The notes below the pieces were generated by a model that did not search any database, was not told the origin of the DNA, and worked only from the letters and a program-made list of their open reading frames with translations. A DNA stretch of 64,000 bases from Microbispora sp. H11081 (GTDB lineage: Bacteria > Actinomycetota > Actinomycetes > Streptosporangiales > Streptosporangiaceae): assembly GCF_012999535.1 (NCBI RefSeq), contig NZ_JABBWV010000004.1:186001-250000 (forward strand). Direction: 5' to 3'. Position numbers and translations under genes: made by a program. Positions 1-7,725 of this stretch are shown piece by piece (the stretch's first letter is position 1; each line of letters begins with the position of its first letter).

Positions 1-518
1 AGCGACGGGCCCGCGCTCAGCATGATCACGAGGATGACGGTCGGGGCGTCGTTGAAGCCCGACTCGGCCTCCAGGATCCCGGCGAGCCGGGGCGGCAACG
101 GCAGCCGTCTCAGCACGGAGAACACGGCGGCGGCGTCCGTCGACGCCAGGAACGCGCCGAGGAGCAGCGCCATCCGCCAGTCCATGCCGAGCAGGACGGA
201 GACCGTCACCGCGAGCACGACGACGCTGACCGCGATTCCGACCGTGGCGAGCACGAGCGCGGTCGGCACCGCGCTGCGTACGTGGTTCCAGTTGGTGGTG
301 AGACCACCCTCGGCGAGGATCACGGCGAGGGCGACCATGCCGAGTTGCTGCGCCGTCTGGGCGTTGTCGAAGTTGATGCCGACGATGCCGCCCTCACCGA
401 GCAGCAGGCCGAGACCGAGATAGAGGAGCAGCGAGGGAAGGCCGGTGCGATGCGCGATCCGTACGGACGCGATGGCCGCGATGACGACGACGGCGGACAG
501 GAGCAGCCAGACGTTCAG
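1..518 (-). CDS. CPA1-type K+(Na+)/H+ antiporter, N-terminal part (3' end outside window)
   Basis: Reading the minus strand from about 518 gives a highly hydrophobic protein beginning LNVWLLLSAVVVIAAIAS, with LPSLLLYLGLGLLLGEGG and later FLASTDAAAVFSVLRRLPLP and LEAESGFNDAP. These are the signature stretches of NhaP2/CvrA-type monovalent cation/proton antiporters: the TDAAAVFS segment of the ion path and the ESGFNDAP helix. It is an integral membrane protein that exchanges K+ or Na+ for H+. No ATG, GTG or TTG lies in frame between the upstream stop (558-560) and the start of homology. I therefore infer a CTG start at 518-516, preceded at about nine bases by GAGAGGAG. The gene is cut by the window edge, so the C-terminal domain (often TrkA-C) cannot be judged. 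The cyclo-ligase gene ends 40 bases upstream on the same strand, so the two may be cotranscribed. Confidence 0.8.
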   Translation of the reverse strand, partial: MNVWLLLSAVVVIAAIASVRIAHRTGLPSLLLYLGLGLLLGEGGIVGINFDNAQTAQQLGMVALAVILAEGGLTTNWNHVRSAVPTALVLATVGIAVSVVVLAVTVSVLLGMDWRMALLLGAFLASTDAAAVFSVLRRLPLPPRLAGILEAESGFNDAPTVILVIMLSAGPS

Positions 519-557
519 ACCTACCCGCTCCTCTCGCCGTCCCTTACAGCAATCTTG

Positions 558-1124
558 TCACAGGTGCACCAACCGGACTATTCCGCTCGGGAGGGCGGCG
601 AAGCGCACACGCTGGTCGTGCGGCTCGGCCGGCACCCCCTCCACCAGTTCGCCCTCGTGCAGGAGCGCCACCGTCGGCACGTTCGGCCCGACGCGGGCGA
701 GCGCCCGGTCGTAGAACCCGCCGCCGCGGCCGAGTCGCACACCGGTCACCCTGTCCACCGCCAGGGCGGGTGTGATGACCAGCGCGGCGGTGCGGATCGC
801 GTCGACACCGCGCCGGACGTCCACGGGCTCCATGATCCCGTAGGGGCCTGGCGCGAGCGAGTCCGGGCCGTCGTACACCGCCCAGTCGAGGTCGCCGTCC
901 GGGCGCTGGACCGGCAGGATCACCGTCGCGCCGTGCTTCCACAGCGCCAGGATCAGCCCCTGCGTGGACGGCTCGGTGCCCGTCGACCAGTAGCAGGCCA
1001 CCAGGCCGGCCATCTGCACCCACGGCTGGTCGAGAAGCGACTCGCGGATGGACGCCGACGACTCGCGCAGCGTCCTGGCGTCGAGTTCCGACCGGTCGCG
1101 CAGGATACGGCGACGCAGGTTCAT
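558..1124 (-). CDS. 5-formyltetrahydrofolate cyclo-ligase
   Basis: The 188-residue product belongs to the 5-FTHF cyclo-ligase (MTHFS/YgfA) family, which uses ATP to convert 5-formyl-THF to 5,10-methenyl-THF in cytosolic one-carbon metabolism. Visible hallmarks are the N-terminal basic helix (MNLRRRILRDRSEL), a central ACYWSTGTEPST segment, and the conserved RLGRGGGFYDRAL loop near residue 130 that binds substrate and phosphate. Length is usual for the family. An upstream in-frame TTG at 1133 is possible, but ATG 1124 places the start right at the family N-terminus. The gene is divergent from galU with only 33 bases between the start codons, an arrangement I recall from mycobacteria (Rv0992c/galU). 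Confidence 0.93.
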   Translation of the reverse strand: MNLRRRILRDRSELDARTLRESSASIRESLLDQPWVQMAGLVACYWSTGTEPSTQGLILALWKHGATVILPVQRPDGDLDWAVYDGPDSLAPGPYGIMEPVDVRRGVDAIRTAALVITPALAVDRVTGVRLGRGGGFYDRALARVGPNVPTVALLHEGELVEGVPAEPHDQRVRFAALPSGIVRLVHL

Positions 1125-1157
1125 CTTGTCCAAAGACTGCTCCGTTAGTGTCTACTC

Positions 1158-2063
1158 ATGGCTGACTTCGATCCCGTGACCAAAGCCGTCGTGCCCGCCG
1201 CGGGTCTCGGCACCCGCTTCCTTCCCGCGACGAAGGCGACCCCCAAGGAGATGCTGCCCATCGTCGACAAGCCGGCCATCCAGTACGTGGTGGAGGAGGC
1301 CGTCTCCGCCGGGCTGCTGGACGTCCTCATGGTGACCGGACGCAACAAGCGCTCGATCGAGGACCACTTCGACGTAGCGTACGAGCTTGAGGACGCTCTT
1401 CGCGCCAAGGGCGACGAGGAGCGGCTCAGCCAGGTGAAGGAGCCCGTCGACCTCGCCACCATGCACTACGTGCGGCAGGGGGAGCCCAAGGGACTCGGCC
1501 ACGCCGTCCTGTGCGCCAAGCAGCACGTCGGCGAGGAGCCGTTCGCCTGCCTGCTCGGTGACGACATCATCGACCCGCGCGACGCGCTGCTCAAGCGCAT
1601 GATCGAAGTGCGCGGGACCTACGGCGGCAGCGTCGTCGCGCTGATGGAGGTGCCGCGCGAGCACGTCTCCCTGTACGGCGCCGCCGCCATCCAGCCCACC
1701 GACGAGGACGACGTCGTCCGCGTCACCGACCTCGTGGAGAAGCCCCCGGCCGACGAGGCGCCCTCCAACTGGGCCATCATCGGCCGTTACGTGATCGACC
1801 CGGCCGTGTTCGGCGTGCTGGAGCGGACCCCGCCCGGGCGCGGCGGCGAGATCCAGCTCACCGACGCCCTGCGTACGCTCGCCTCGGCGAGCCCGGAGGA
1901 GGGCGGCCCGGTGCACGGCGTGCTGTTCCGCGGCCGTCGCTACGACACCGGCAACAAGCTGGAGTATCTGCAGACCGTGGTGCAGTTCGCCGCGAACCGG
2001 GAGGACCTCGCCCCCGAGTTCCTGCCGTGGCTGCGGGAGTTCCTCGACAAGTCCGGACAGTGA
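1158..2063 (+). CDS. galU: UTP--glucose-1-phosphate uridylyltransferase
   Basis: A 301-residue nucleotidyltransferase that makes UDP-glucose from UTP and glucose-1-phosphate, feeding cell-wall and polysaccharide synthesis. The N-terminal nucleotide-binding motif AAGLGTRFLPATKATPKEM is intact, followed by VDKPAIQYVVEEA, the GLGHAVLCAK loop, LGDDIIDPRD for metal/sugar-phosphate binding, and the late EIQLTDAL motif, all typical of bacterial GalU. ATG 1158 has little Shine-Dalgarno complementarity, so the mRNA may be near leaderless. The next gene begins four bases after the stop, so galU is probably the first gene of the molybdopterin/divisome operon that follows. Confidence 0.96.
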   Translation: MADFDPVTKAVVPAAGLGTRFLPATKATPKEMLPIVDKPAIQYVVEEAVSAGLLDVLMVTGRNKRSIEDHFDVAYELEDALRAKGDEERLSQVKEPVDLATMHYVRQGEPKGLGHAVLCAKQHVGEEPFACLLGDDIIDPRDALLKRMIEVRGTYGGSVVALMEVPREHVSLYGAAAIQPTDEDDVVRVTDLVEKPPADEAPSNWAIIGRYVIDPAVFGVLERTPPGRGGEIQLTDALRTLASASPEEGGPVHGVLFRGRRYDTGNKLEYLQTVVQFAANREDLAPEFLPWLREFLDKSGQ

Positions 2064-2067
2064 GCAG

Positions 2068-3252
2068 ATGAAGCCCGTCGACCGCCATCTCGCCGACATC
2101 CTCGCGGCGGTGCGCCCGCTCGCACCGCTCGAGGTCGAGCTCGACGCCGTCCTCGGCGCCGTGCTCGCCGAGGACGTCGCCTCGCCCGTGCCGCTGCCGC
2201 CGTTCGACAACTCGGCGATGGACGGCTACGCCGTACGGGCCGAGGACGTGGCCGCCACTCCCGTCACACTGCCCGTGATCGGCGACGTGGCGGCCGGCGA
2301 CGGCGGGCTGCACGCACTCGGCCCCGGCCTGGTCACCCGCATCATGACCGGGGCGCCGCTGCCCGCGGGCGCCGACGCCGTCGTCCCGGTGGAGTGGACC
2401 GACGGCGGCACCGCCCGCGTGCGGATCGACAGGCCGGCCCCGCCCGGCAACGCGATCCGGCGGGCGGGCGAGGATGTCCGGGCGGGCGACGTGGTGCTCC
2501 GCGAGGGCACCAGGATCGGGCCCGCCCAGGTCGGCATCCTCGCCGGGGTGGGCCGCCGCCGGGTGCGGGTGCGACCCCGCCCGAGGGTCGTCGTGCTGTC
2601 CACGGGCGCCGAGCTCGCCGAGCCCGGCACCCCGCTGGGCGCCGGGCGGATCTGGGAGTCCAACAGCTTCATGCTGGCCGCGGCCGTGCGGGAGGCGGGG
2701 GCGGAGGGGTTCAGGGCCGGGTCGGTGACCGACGACCCCAAGGAGTTCCTCGACACCCTGGACGCCCAGCTCCTGCGGGCCGACGCGGTGATCACCAGCG
2801 GCGGCGTCTCGATGGGGGCGTACGAGCCCGTCAAGGAGGCCCTGTCGCCGCTGGGCACGGTGACCTTCGAGAAGGTCGCCATGCAGCCCGGCATGCCGCA
2901 GGGCTTCGGCGTCGTGGGGCCGGATCAGGTGCCGATCTTCACGCTGCCGGGCAACCCGGTCTCGTCGTTCGTGTCGTTCGTGCTCTTCGTCAAGCCGGCC
3001 CTGCGGGTGATGCAGGGACTCCCGGCCGGGCCGCCCGCGACGGTCCGCGCCACCGTGACGGCGCCGCTGCGGTCCCCCGCGGGCAAGCGGTCGTACCTGC
3101 GGGCCATGCTGACCGAGGAGAGCGTGGCGCCGGTGACCCGGCAGGGCTCGCACCAGCTCGCGGCGCTGGCCGGGGCGAACGCCCTGATCGTGGTGCCGGA
3201 GGACGTGACCTCGCTGCCCGAGGGGGCCGAGGTGGAGGTGATACCGCTGTGA
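2068..3252 (+). CDS. glp: Gephyrin-like molybdopterin molybdotransferase MoeA / divisome protein Glp
   Basis: This 394-residue MoeA/gephyrin E-domain protein has the N-terminal LPPFDNSAMDGYAVRAEDV segment, the molybdopterin-binding core (VLSTGAEL, ESNSF, TSGGVSMG, LPGNPVSSFVSFVLF) and the C-terminal MoeA domain IV (after about residue 320). MoeA inserts molybdate into adenylated molybdopterin. In Corynebacterium the paralogue in this same galU-moeA-rimJ-glpR neighbourhood is Glp, a gephyrin-like protein that binds FtsZ and the membrane receptor GlpR. A sepX/glpR gene lies downstream here (5103), so I infer this may be the divisome Glp, possibly also serving molybdenum-cofactor synthesis because moaC and mog sit in between. 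It overlaps moaC by four bases (GTGA). Whether it is catalytic, structural or both cannot be read from sequence. Confidence 0.87.
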   Translation: MKPVDRHLADILAAVRPLAPLEVELDAVLGAVLAEDVASPVPLPPFDNSAMDGYAVRAEDVAATPVTLPVIGDVAAGDGGLHALGPGLVTRIMTGAPLPAGADAVVPVEWTDGGTARVRIDRPAPPGNAIRRAGEDVRAGDVVLREGTRIGPAQVGILAGVGRRRVRVRPRPRVVVLSTGAELAEPGTPLGAGRIWESNSFMLAAAVREAGAEGFRAGSVTDDPKEFLDTLDAQLLRADAVITSGGVSMGAYEPVKEALSPLGTVTFEKVAMQPGMPQGFGVVGPDQVPIFTLPGNPVSSFVSFVLFVKPALRVMQGLPAGPPATVRATVTAPLRSPAGKRSYLRAMLTEESVAPVTRQGSHQLAALAGANALIVVPEDVTSLPEGAEVEVIPL

Positions 3253-3725
3253 AGCTGACTCATGTGGACGAGTCGGGCGCCGCCCGGATGGTGGACGTCT
3301 CGGAGAAGGACGTCACCGCCCGTACGTCCGTCGCGACCGGGCGGGTGCTGCTGTCGCCCGAGGCGGTGGCCGTGCTGCGCGCGGGGGACGTGCCGAAGGG
3401 CGACGCGCTCGGCGTGGCGCGGATCGCCGGGATCATGGGGGCCAAGCGCACCCCCGATCTCGTGCCGCTGTGCCACCCCATCGCCCTGACCGGTGTGAAG
3501 GTCGAGCTGGCCGTCGTGGACGAGGGGGTGGAGATCACCGCCCGGGTCCGTACGGCCGACAGGACGGGCGTCGAGATGGAGGCGCTCACGGCCGTCACCG
3601 TCGCGGCGCTCGCCCTGGTGGACATGATCAAGGCGGTCGACCCGGGCGCCGTGATCACCGACGTCCGGGTGGAGGAGAAGACGGGTGGCAAGACGGGCCA
3701 CTGGACCCGTGCCGGACAGGAGTAA
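3249..3725 (+). CDS. moaC: Cyclic pyranopterin monophosphate synthase
   Basis: A 158-residue MoaC that converts the MoaA product (3',8-cyclo-7,8-dihydro-GTP) to cyclic pyranopterin monophosphate in molybdenum-cofactor synthesis. Family signatures are all present: LTHVDESGAARMVDVSEKDV at the start, the GIMGAKRTPDLVPLCHP block, TGVEMEALTAV, and the closing IKAVDPGAVITDVRVEEKTG segment with the catalytic Lys region. The GTG start overlaps the moeA stop (GTGA), so translation is coupled. No moaA partner is visible in the window, so the rest of the pathway must be encoded elsewhere. Confidence 0.95.
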   Translation: MKLTHVDESGAARMVDVSEKDVTARTSVATGRVLLSPEAVAVLRAGDVPKGDALGVARIAGIMGAKRTPDLVPLCHPIALTGVKVELAVVDEGVEITARVRTADRTGVEMEALTAVTVAALALVDMIKAVDPGAVITDVRVEEKTGGKTGHWTRAGQE

Positions 3726-3728
3726 GGC

Positions 3729-4205
3729 GTGCGCGCGTTGGTGGTCACCGTCTCCAACAGGGCGTCCGCGGGCGTCTACGAGGACCGCTCGGGGCCGCTG
3801 CTGGCCTCCCTCCTGGCGGAGGCGGGCTGCGATCCGGTGGACGGGCCCCGGGTGGTCCCCGACGGCGACGCCGTCGAGGCCGCGCTGCGCGACGGCGTCG
3901 CCGCGGGCTACGACGTGATCGTCACCACGGGCGGGACCGGGGTGACGCCTCTCGACCTCACCCCCGAGATGACCGCCCGGGTGCTCGACCGGGAGATCCC
4001 GGGCATCGCCGAGGCCGTACGCCAGGTCAACAGGGACAAGGTGCCGACGTCGATCCTGTCCCGCGGGCTCGCCGGGCAGGCGGGCAGGACGCTGGTGGTC
4101 AACCTGCCCGGCTCCTCCGGAGGCGTACGGGACGGCATGGCCGTGCTGGCCCCGATTCTGGCTCATGTCGTCGACCAGATCCACGGCGGCGACCATGCGC
4201 GCTGA
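3729..4205 (+). CDS. mog: Molybdopterin adenylyltransferase (MogA/MoaB family)
   Basis: A 158-residue MogA/MoaB-type protein that adenylates molybdopterin before metal insertion by MoeA. It shows VTVSNRASAGVYEDRSGP at the N-terminus, the TTGGTGVTPLDLTPE nucleotide-binding motif near residues 70-85, and VVNLPGSSGGVRDGM near 130. Length and motif spacing are normal. The GTG start lies three bases after the moaC stop, so it belongs to the same transcript. Together with MoeA it reconstitutes in separate genes what gephyrin carries as G and E domains. Confidence 0.93.
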   Translation: MRALVVTVSNRASAGVYEDRSGPLLASLLAEAGCDPVDGPRVVPDGDAVEAALRDGVAAGYDVIVTTGGTGVTPLDLTPEMTARVLDREIPGIAEAVRQVNRDKVPTSILSRGLAGQAGRTLVVNLPGSSGGVRDGMAVLAPILAHVVDQIHGGDHAR

Positions 4206-4260
4206 GGACGAGAGCAGGTCCGCGTGGCGCGTTGACCGTGTGTCGGTGGATGATTGACGA

Positions 4261-4902
4261 ATGGATCGACTCCGCGGCTGGCCGGCGTCCATGGCCGAAG
4301 GGCCCGTCGGGCTGCGGCCGCTGCGCCTGCGTGACGTCCGAGACTGGCGCGACACCCGGCTGCGTAACGCAGAATGGCTCCGTCCCTGGGAGCCGAGCAA
4401 CCCCGAGACCCCGCTGTTCCGCACCGGCCTCGGGCCGTACGTCTCGATGGTCGGCACGCTGCGCCGCGAGGCCCGCCAGGGACTGGCCATGCCCTGGGTC
4501 GTCACGTACGAGGGACGGTTCGCCGGGCAGCTCACCGTAGGAGCGATCGTGTGGGGGTCGGCGCGCTCCGCGCAGGTGGGCTACTGGGTCGACGGCGCGC
4601 TGGCCGGCCGGGGCATCATCCCGACCGCGCTCGCCATGGCCGTCGACCACTGCTTCTTCACGACGGGTTTACACCGTCTGGAGGCCAACATCCGGCCGGA
4701 GAACCACGCCAGCCGCAGGGTCGTGGAGAAGCTCGGGTTCCGCGAGGAGGGCATCCGCCGGCGTCAGTTGCACATCGACGGGGCGTGGCGCGACCACATC
4801 TGCTACGCGCTGACCGTCGAGGACGTGCCGCGCGGGCTGCTCGTCCAGTGGCGCCGCGCGATGAACTCCGCCGCCCGCCGCAGCGAGTCCAGCCCCGGCT
4901 AG
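4261..4902 (+). CDS. GNAT N-acetyltransferase, RimJ/RimL type
   Basis: A 213-residue member of the RimJ/RimL acetyltransferase family, which acetylates the N-terminal amino group of ribosomal or other proteins using acetyl-CoA. The acetyl-CoA fold is visible in VGYWVDGALAGRGIIPTALA (motif A pyrophosphate loop) and in LHRLEANIRPENHASRRVVEKLGF, which is diagnostic of the RimJ/RimL branch. It lies 55 bases after mog and upstream of the sepX/glpR gene. In mycobacteria and corynebacteria I recall a rimJ gene at the same place between glp/moeA and glpR. The physiological substrate is unknown. Confidence 0.88.
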   Translation: MDRLRGWPASMAEGPVGLRPLRLRDVRDWRDTRLRNAEWLRPWEPSNPETPLFRTGLGPYVSMVGTLRREARQGLAMPWVVTYEGRFAGQLTVGAIVWGSARSAQVGYWVDGALAGRGIIPTALAMAVDHCFFTTGLHRLEANIRPENHASRRVVEKLGFREEGIRRRQLHIDGAWRDHICYALTVEDVPRGLLVQWRRAMNSAARRSESSPG

Positions 4903-5102
4903 GCGATCACTGCGTGCCGCTACCCGGATCGCACGGGATCGAATTACATGAAGAGCTTTGACGATCTCGCGACACACCGGATCGAATGCTCGTCATTCAG
5001 TGACACGCGGTCCTACGGTGCGTGACGTGAACACCTCTCCGCCGACACAGGTCCACGGATGTGTTCACCATGCCCTTCGTCCGGGGGTGCGGGGGTGGGC
5101 GC

Positions 5103-5795
5103 ATGGGTAGCGCCGTCCTCTACCTCGCCATTGTCGTCATGTGGCTCAGCGTCCTGCTGCCCATGTGGCTGCGCAGGGACCGGCCCACCGACGAGGACCT
5201 GTTCGAGGAGCAGGCGGAGGCGTCCACGCTGTCCGAGCGGCCCGCCGACGACGCTTCCGACAGCGTCGACGGCGCCGCTGACGCTGAGCCTGACGCGGAC
5301 GGGGGCGACGCCGACACCGTCGTCACACCCGCGCGCTCCACGGACGCCGCGCAGCCCACGGACGCCGTGCCGGGCGCCGAGGCCCTCACGGCGGACCAGA
5401 TCGCGGCCGAGCGGCACGCGCGGGCCCGCCGGGTGGCCGCCCACCGCCGCGCCAGGATCCTCGCCCGGCGCCGGCGGCGGCTCCTGTGGAGCATCCTGCT
5501 CGTGCTGGCCTCCGTGGTCACCGCGGCCGTCCGGGTGATGCCCTGGTGGGCCGTCGCGCCCTCGGGCGTGCTCCTCGTCGGCTACCTCACCGTGCTGCGC
5601 GTGGCCGTACGAGTGGACAGGGAGCAGCGGGACAAGGCCGCCAGGGCGCGGGCCGAGTATCTGCGCCGTCAGCGGGAACGCCGCCGTGCCCTGGCCGAGT
5701 TGGCCCGCGAGGCGGAGATCATCCAGTTCGAGGCGCGCAAGCGCGTCCAGGTCTTCGACCAGTACGCCGACGGACGCCGCGCCTCCGGAGACTGA
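5103..5795 (+). CDS. sepX: SepX/GlpR-type divisome membrane protein
   Basis: A 230-residue protein with one N-terminal membrane helix (MGSAVLYLAIVVMWLSVLLP), a short RRDRPTDEDLFEE motif, about 70 residues of acidic Ala/Asp/Pro-rich linker, a strongly basic stretch around residues 110-125, a hydrophobic pair of segments at about 125-165, and a charged C-terminal helix ending RVQVFDQYADGRR. This architecture and its position downstream of moeA/glp and rimJ fit SepX of Streptomyces / GlpR of Corynebacterium, a membrane receptor for Glp at the Z-ring. I chose ATG 5103 rather than an ATG 42 bases upstream because the helix starts immediately there and a purine-rich stretch precedes it. Identification rests on architecture and synteny, not on a recognised catalytic motif. 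Confidence 0.75.
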   Translation: MGSAVLYLAIVVMWLSVLLPMWLRRDRPTDEDLFEEQAEASTLSERPADDASDSVDGAADAEPDADGGDADTVVTPARSTDAAQPTDAVPGAEALTADQIAAERHARARRVAAHRRARILARRRRRLLWSILLVLASVVTAAVRVMPWWAVAPSGVLLVGYLTVLRVAVRVDREQRDKAARARAEYLRRQRERRRALAELAREAEIIQFEARKRVQVFDQYADGRRASGD

Positions 5796-5844
5796 TCGGT
5801 GGCGCGAACACCCCACGGAGTTTGCTACTCTAGTCGAGGTCGTT

Positions 5845-5921
5845 GGGGCTATAGCGCAGTCCGGTAGCGCACTTCGTTCGCATCGAAGGGGTCTGGGGTT
5901 CAAATCCCCATAGCTCCACCA
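5845..5921 (+). tRNA. tRNA-Ala (anticodon CGC)
   Basis: A complete 77-nt cloverleaf with encoded CCA. The acceptor stem pairs GGGGCTA (5845-5851) with TAGCTCC (5911-5917) and contains the G3:U70 wobble that marks alanine tRNAs; the discriminator base is A. The anticodon stem CTTCG/CGAAG encloses the loop TTCGCAT with anticodon CGC at 5879-5881, which reads GCG. The T arm GGGGTTCAAATCCCC is canonical. A TACTCT -10-like hexamer lies at 5825-5830. Confidence 0.97.
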
Positions 5922-5928
5922 CGACGAA

Positions 5929-5961
5929 GGCCCGTCAGGTGATCCACCTGGCGGGCCTTTT
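5929..5961 (+). terminator. Intrinsic terminator after tRNA-Ala
   Basis: A GC-rich hairpin, GGCCCG(T)CAGGTG paired with CACCTG(G)CGGGCC around an ATC loop, is followed directly by TTTT. It starts seven bases after the tRNA CCA end. Confidence 0.85.
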
Positions 5962-6261
5962 CGCTGCTCAGGGCCCTACCGCTACGTCCCGGGCCGCCCG
6001 CCGTCGAAGCCGGTCGGTACGGCCACCGGCGCGTTCCCGCTGTCAGGAGCCGTCAGGAGTCAGAGCCCTGGGCCGACGGCGTACGAGCGGGGGTACGGCG
6101 GGGCTGCGACCTGCGCTGACGACCCGCTCGATGGGAGGCGGGGAAACCTTGGGGTTTCGCGGCGGATGCTAGCGGGGCTGTGGTGACCTGTCGAAATTGG
6201 ACAAGTGTCTCTTTTCTGGCTCTTTTCCCCTCGTGTGGTGCACTGGCCAGGAGGAGGGAGG
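5962..6261. other. Non-coding gap before the histidine kinase
   Basis: I see no convincing gene here. The stretch just before the kinase start is T-rich. A small inverted repeat TGTC-N7-GACA lies near 6188-6202 and could be a regulatory site, but it is too short to call. Confidence 0.4.
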
Positions 6262-7683
6262 ATGCGCCTGGGCGACTGCGTCTCCATCACACGCCGCATC
6301 ACCCTGTTCACCGGGGTCACGGCGACCTTGCTCTGTGCGCTGCTGGCGCTGTCCATCATGCTCGGCGTCCATCACTACGCCACCAATGAGGTGACCAGGG
6401 AGCTCATGGCGGCGGGTGGCCGGGTGGCCGTGGAGCTCGAGCGGGGGCAGGTGACCTACCCTCTGGCCGAGTACAAGTCCCGCAATCTCCAGGTGGTCGA
6501 CCCGTCCGGCCGTGTTGTCGCCTCGACGGCGAAGATCCGGGGCAAGCCGAGAATGACGACGCTCGTCCCGCCGGACACCAAGAACAGCGTCACCTGCGTC
6601 GTGTGCGGCGGCATCTTCCCGGCCGCCGACTGCGACATCGTGGTGGCGCAGTGGGCGCACCGCATGGGCGAGAGATGGATGGTCTACAGCGCCTCTCCGG
6701 CGGTGCCGCCCTGGGTCGATCCCTGGCTGGCCGGGCTGGTGGGAGTGAGCGCGTTGACGCTGGCCGCCGCCATCACCTATCTCGGCCACCGGTGCGTACG
6801 GGCGTCGCTGAGGCCCGTCGAGGCCATCCGCGCGGAGCTGGACGAGATCAACGGGAACTGCCCCGGCCGCCGGGTGCCGGTGTCGGCCACGGATGACGAG
6901 ATCCGGAGGATGGCCGAGAGCGTCAACCGCACCCTGGGCCGGTTGGACTGCGCGCTGCAGCAGGTGCAGCACGCGCTGCGAGACCAGCGCCAGTTCGTCT
7001 CCAACGCCTCCCATGATCTGCGCACTCCGATCGCCGCCATGCGTGCCGAGGTGGAGGACGGCCTTCTCGCGCCGGAGGAGACCAGCGTGCGCCAGCTGGG
7101 TGCGGCCCTCCTGCCCAGCCTCGACCGGCTGCAGGCGATCGTGCACAACCTGCTGACGCTCGATCAACTGGACCATGGCGTCTACGACGGACGATGCAGG
7201 GTCGACCTGGCCGAGCTCGTGGCCGCGGAGTTGCGGAACCGCCATCCCCTGGCCAAACGCGTCGAGTCCGAGATCGAGCCCGGGGTCGTCGTGGCCGGGG
7301 ACAGGATGTGTCTCACTCGACTGCTGACCAGCCTCCTCGACAACGCGGAACGGCACGCCAGGACGGCCTTCACCGTGTCCGTACGGCGCGAGCCCGGCGG
7401 TGATCACGGCGCGGCGGTGCTGGAGGTGGCCGACGACGGGCCGGGCATCGACCGGGACAAGCGCGAGATGGTGTTCGACAGGTTCACCCGTCTGGACGCG
7501 GCGCGCAACAGGGACGCGGGGGGCGCGGGGCTGGGTCTGCCGATCGCCAGGCAGGTCGCGGAGATCCACGGCGGCAGCCTGAGGATCGAGGACAGCGCCG
7601 TCGGCGCCCGCTTCGTCGTCCGCCTCCCGGCCGCTCCGGCGTCGGCGTCGGCTGCTCCGGCTGGCGACGGCCTCTCCACGTAA
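6262..7683 (+). CDS. Orphan two-component sensor histidine kinase
   Basis: A 473-residue membrane kinase. There is an N-terminal membrane helix (about residues 15-36), an extracytoplasmic sensor of roughly 110 residues, a second helix (about 153-175), a HAMP-like linker, a HisKA dimerisation helix with the phospho-acceptor His in SNASHDLRTPIAAM, and an HATPase_c domain (N box LLDNAERHA, G1 VADDGPGID, G2 GAGLGLPIARQ). The sensor contains CVVCGGIFPAADC, a Cys-x2-Cys-x8-Cys cluster that could bind metal or form disulfides. ATG 6262 follows GGAGGGAGG. No response regulator is adjacent: a tRNA lies upstream and a TetR gene downstream, so its partner is elsewhere. Cys-based redox or metal sensing is only inference. 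Confidence 0.9.
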   Translation: MRLGDCVSITRRITLFTGVTATLLCALLALSIMLGVHHYATNEVTRELMAAGGRVAVELERGQVTYPLAEYKSRNLQVVDPSGRVVASTAKIRGKPRMTTLVPPDTKNSVTCVVCGGIFPAADCDIVVAQWAHRMGERWMVYSASPAVPPWVDPWLAGLVGVSALTLAAAITYLGHRCVRASLRPVEAIRAELDEINGNCPGRRVPVSATDDEIRRMAESVNRTLGRLDCALQQVQHALRDQRQFVSNASHDLRTPIAAMRAEVEDGLLAPEETSVRQLGAALLPSLDRLQAIVHNLLTLDQLDHGVYDGRCRVDLAELVAAELRNRHPLAKRVESEIEPGVVVAGDRMCLTRLLTSLLDNAERHARTAFTVSVRREPGGDHGAAVLEVADDGPGIDRDKREMVFDRFTRLDAARNRDAGGAGLGLPIARQVAEIHGGSLRIEDSAVGARFVVRLPAAPASASAAPAGDGLST

Positions 7684-7689
7684 GTTCGC

Positions 7690-7719
7690 TTGACGGAGTG
7701 AGTGCTCACTCCATATGCT
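7690..7719 (+). promoter_or_regulatory. TetR gene promoter with embedded operator
   Basis: A perfect inverted repeat GGAGTGAG-TG-CTCACTCC (7695-7712) occupies the spacer between TTGACG (7690-7695, -35) and TATGCT (7714-7719, -10). The ATG of the downstream TetR gene (7726) is where transcription would begin, so the message is probably leaderless. A regulator bound here would block RNA polymerase, which implies autorepression. Confidence 0.75.
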
Positions 7720-7725
7720 CGTGGC

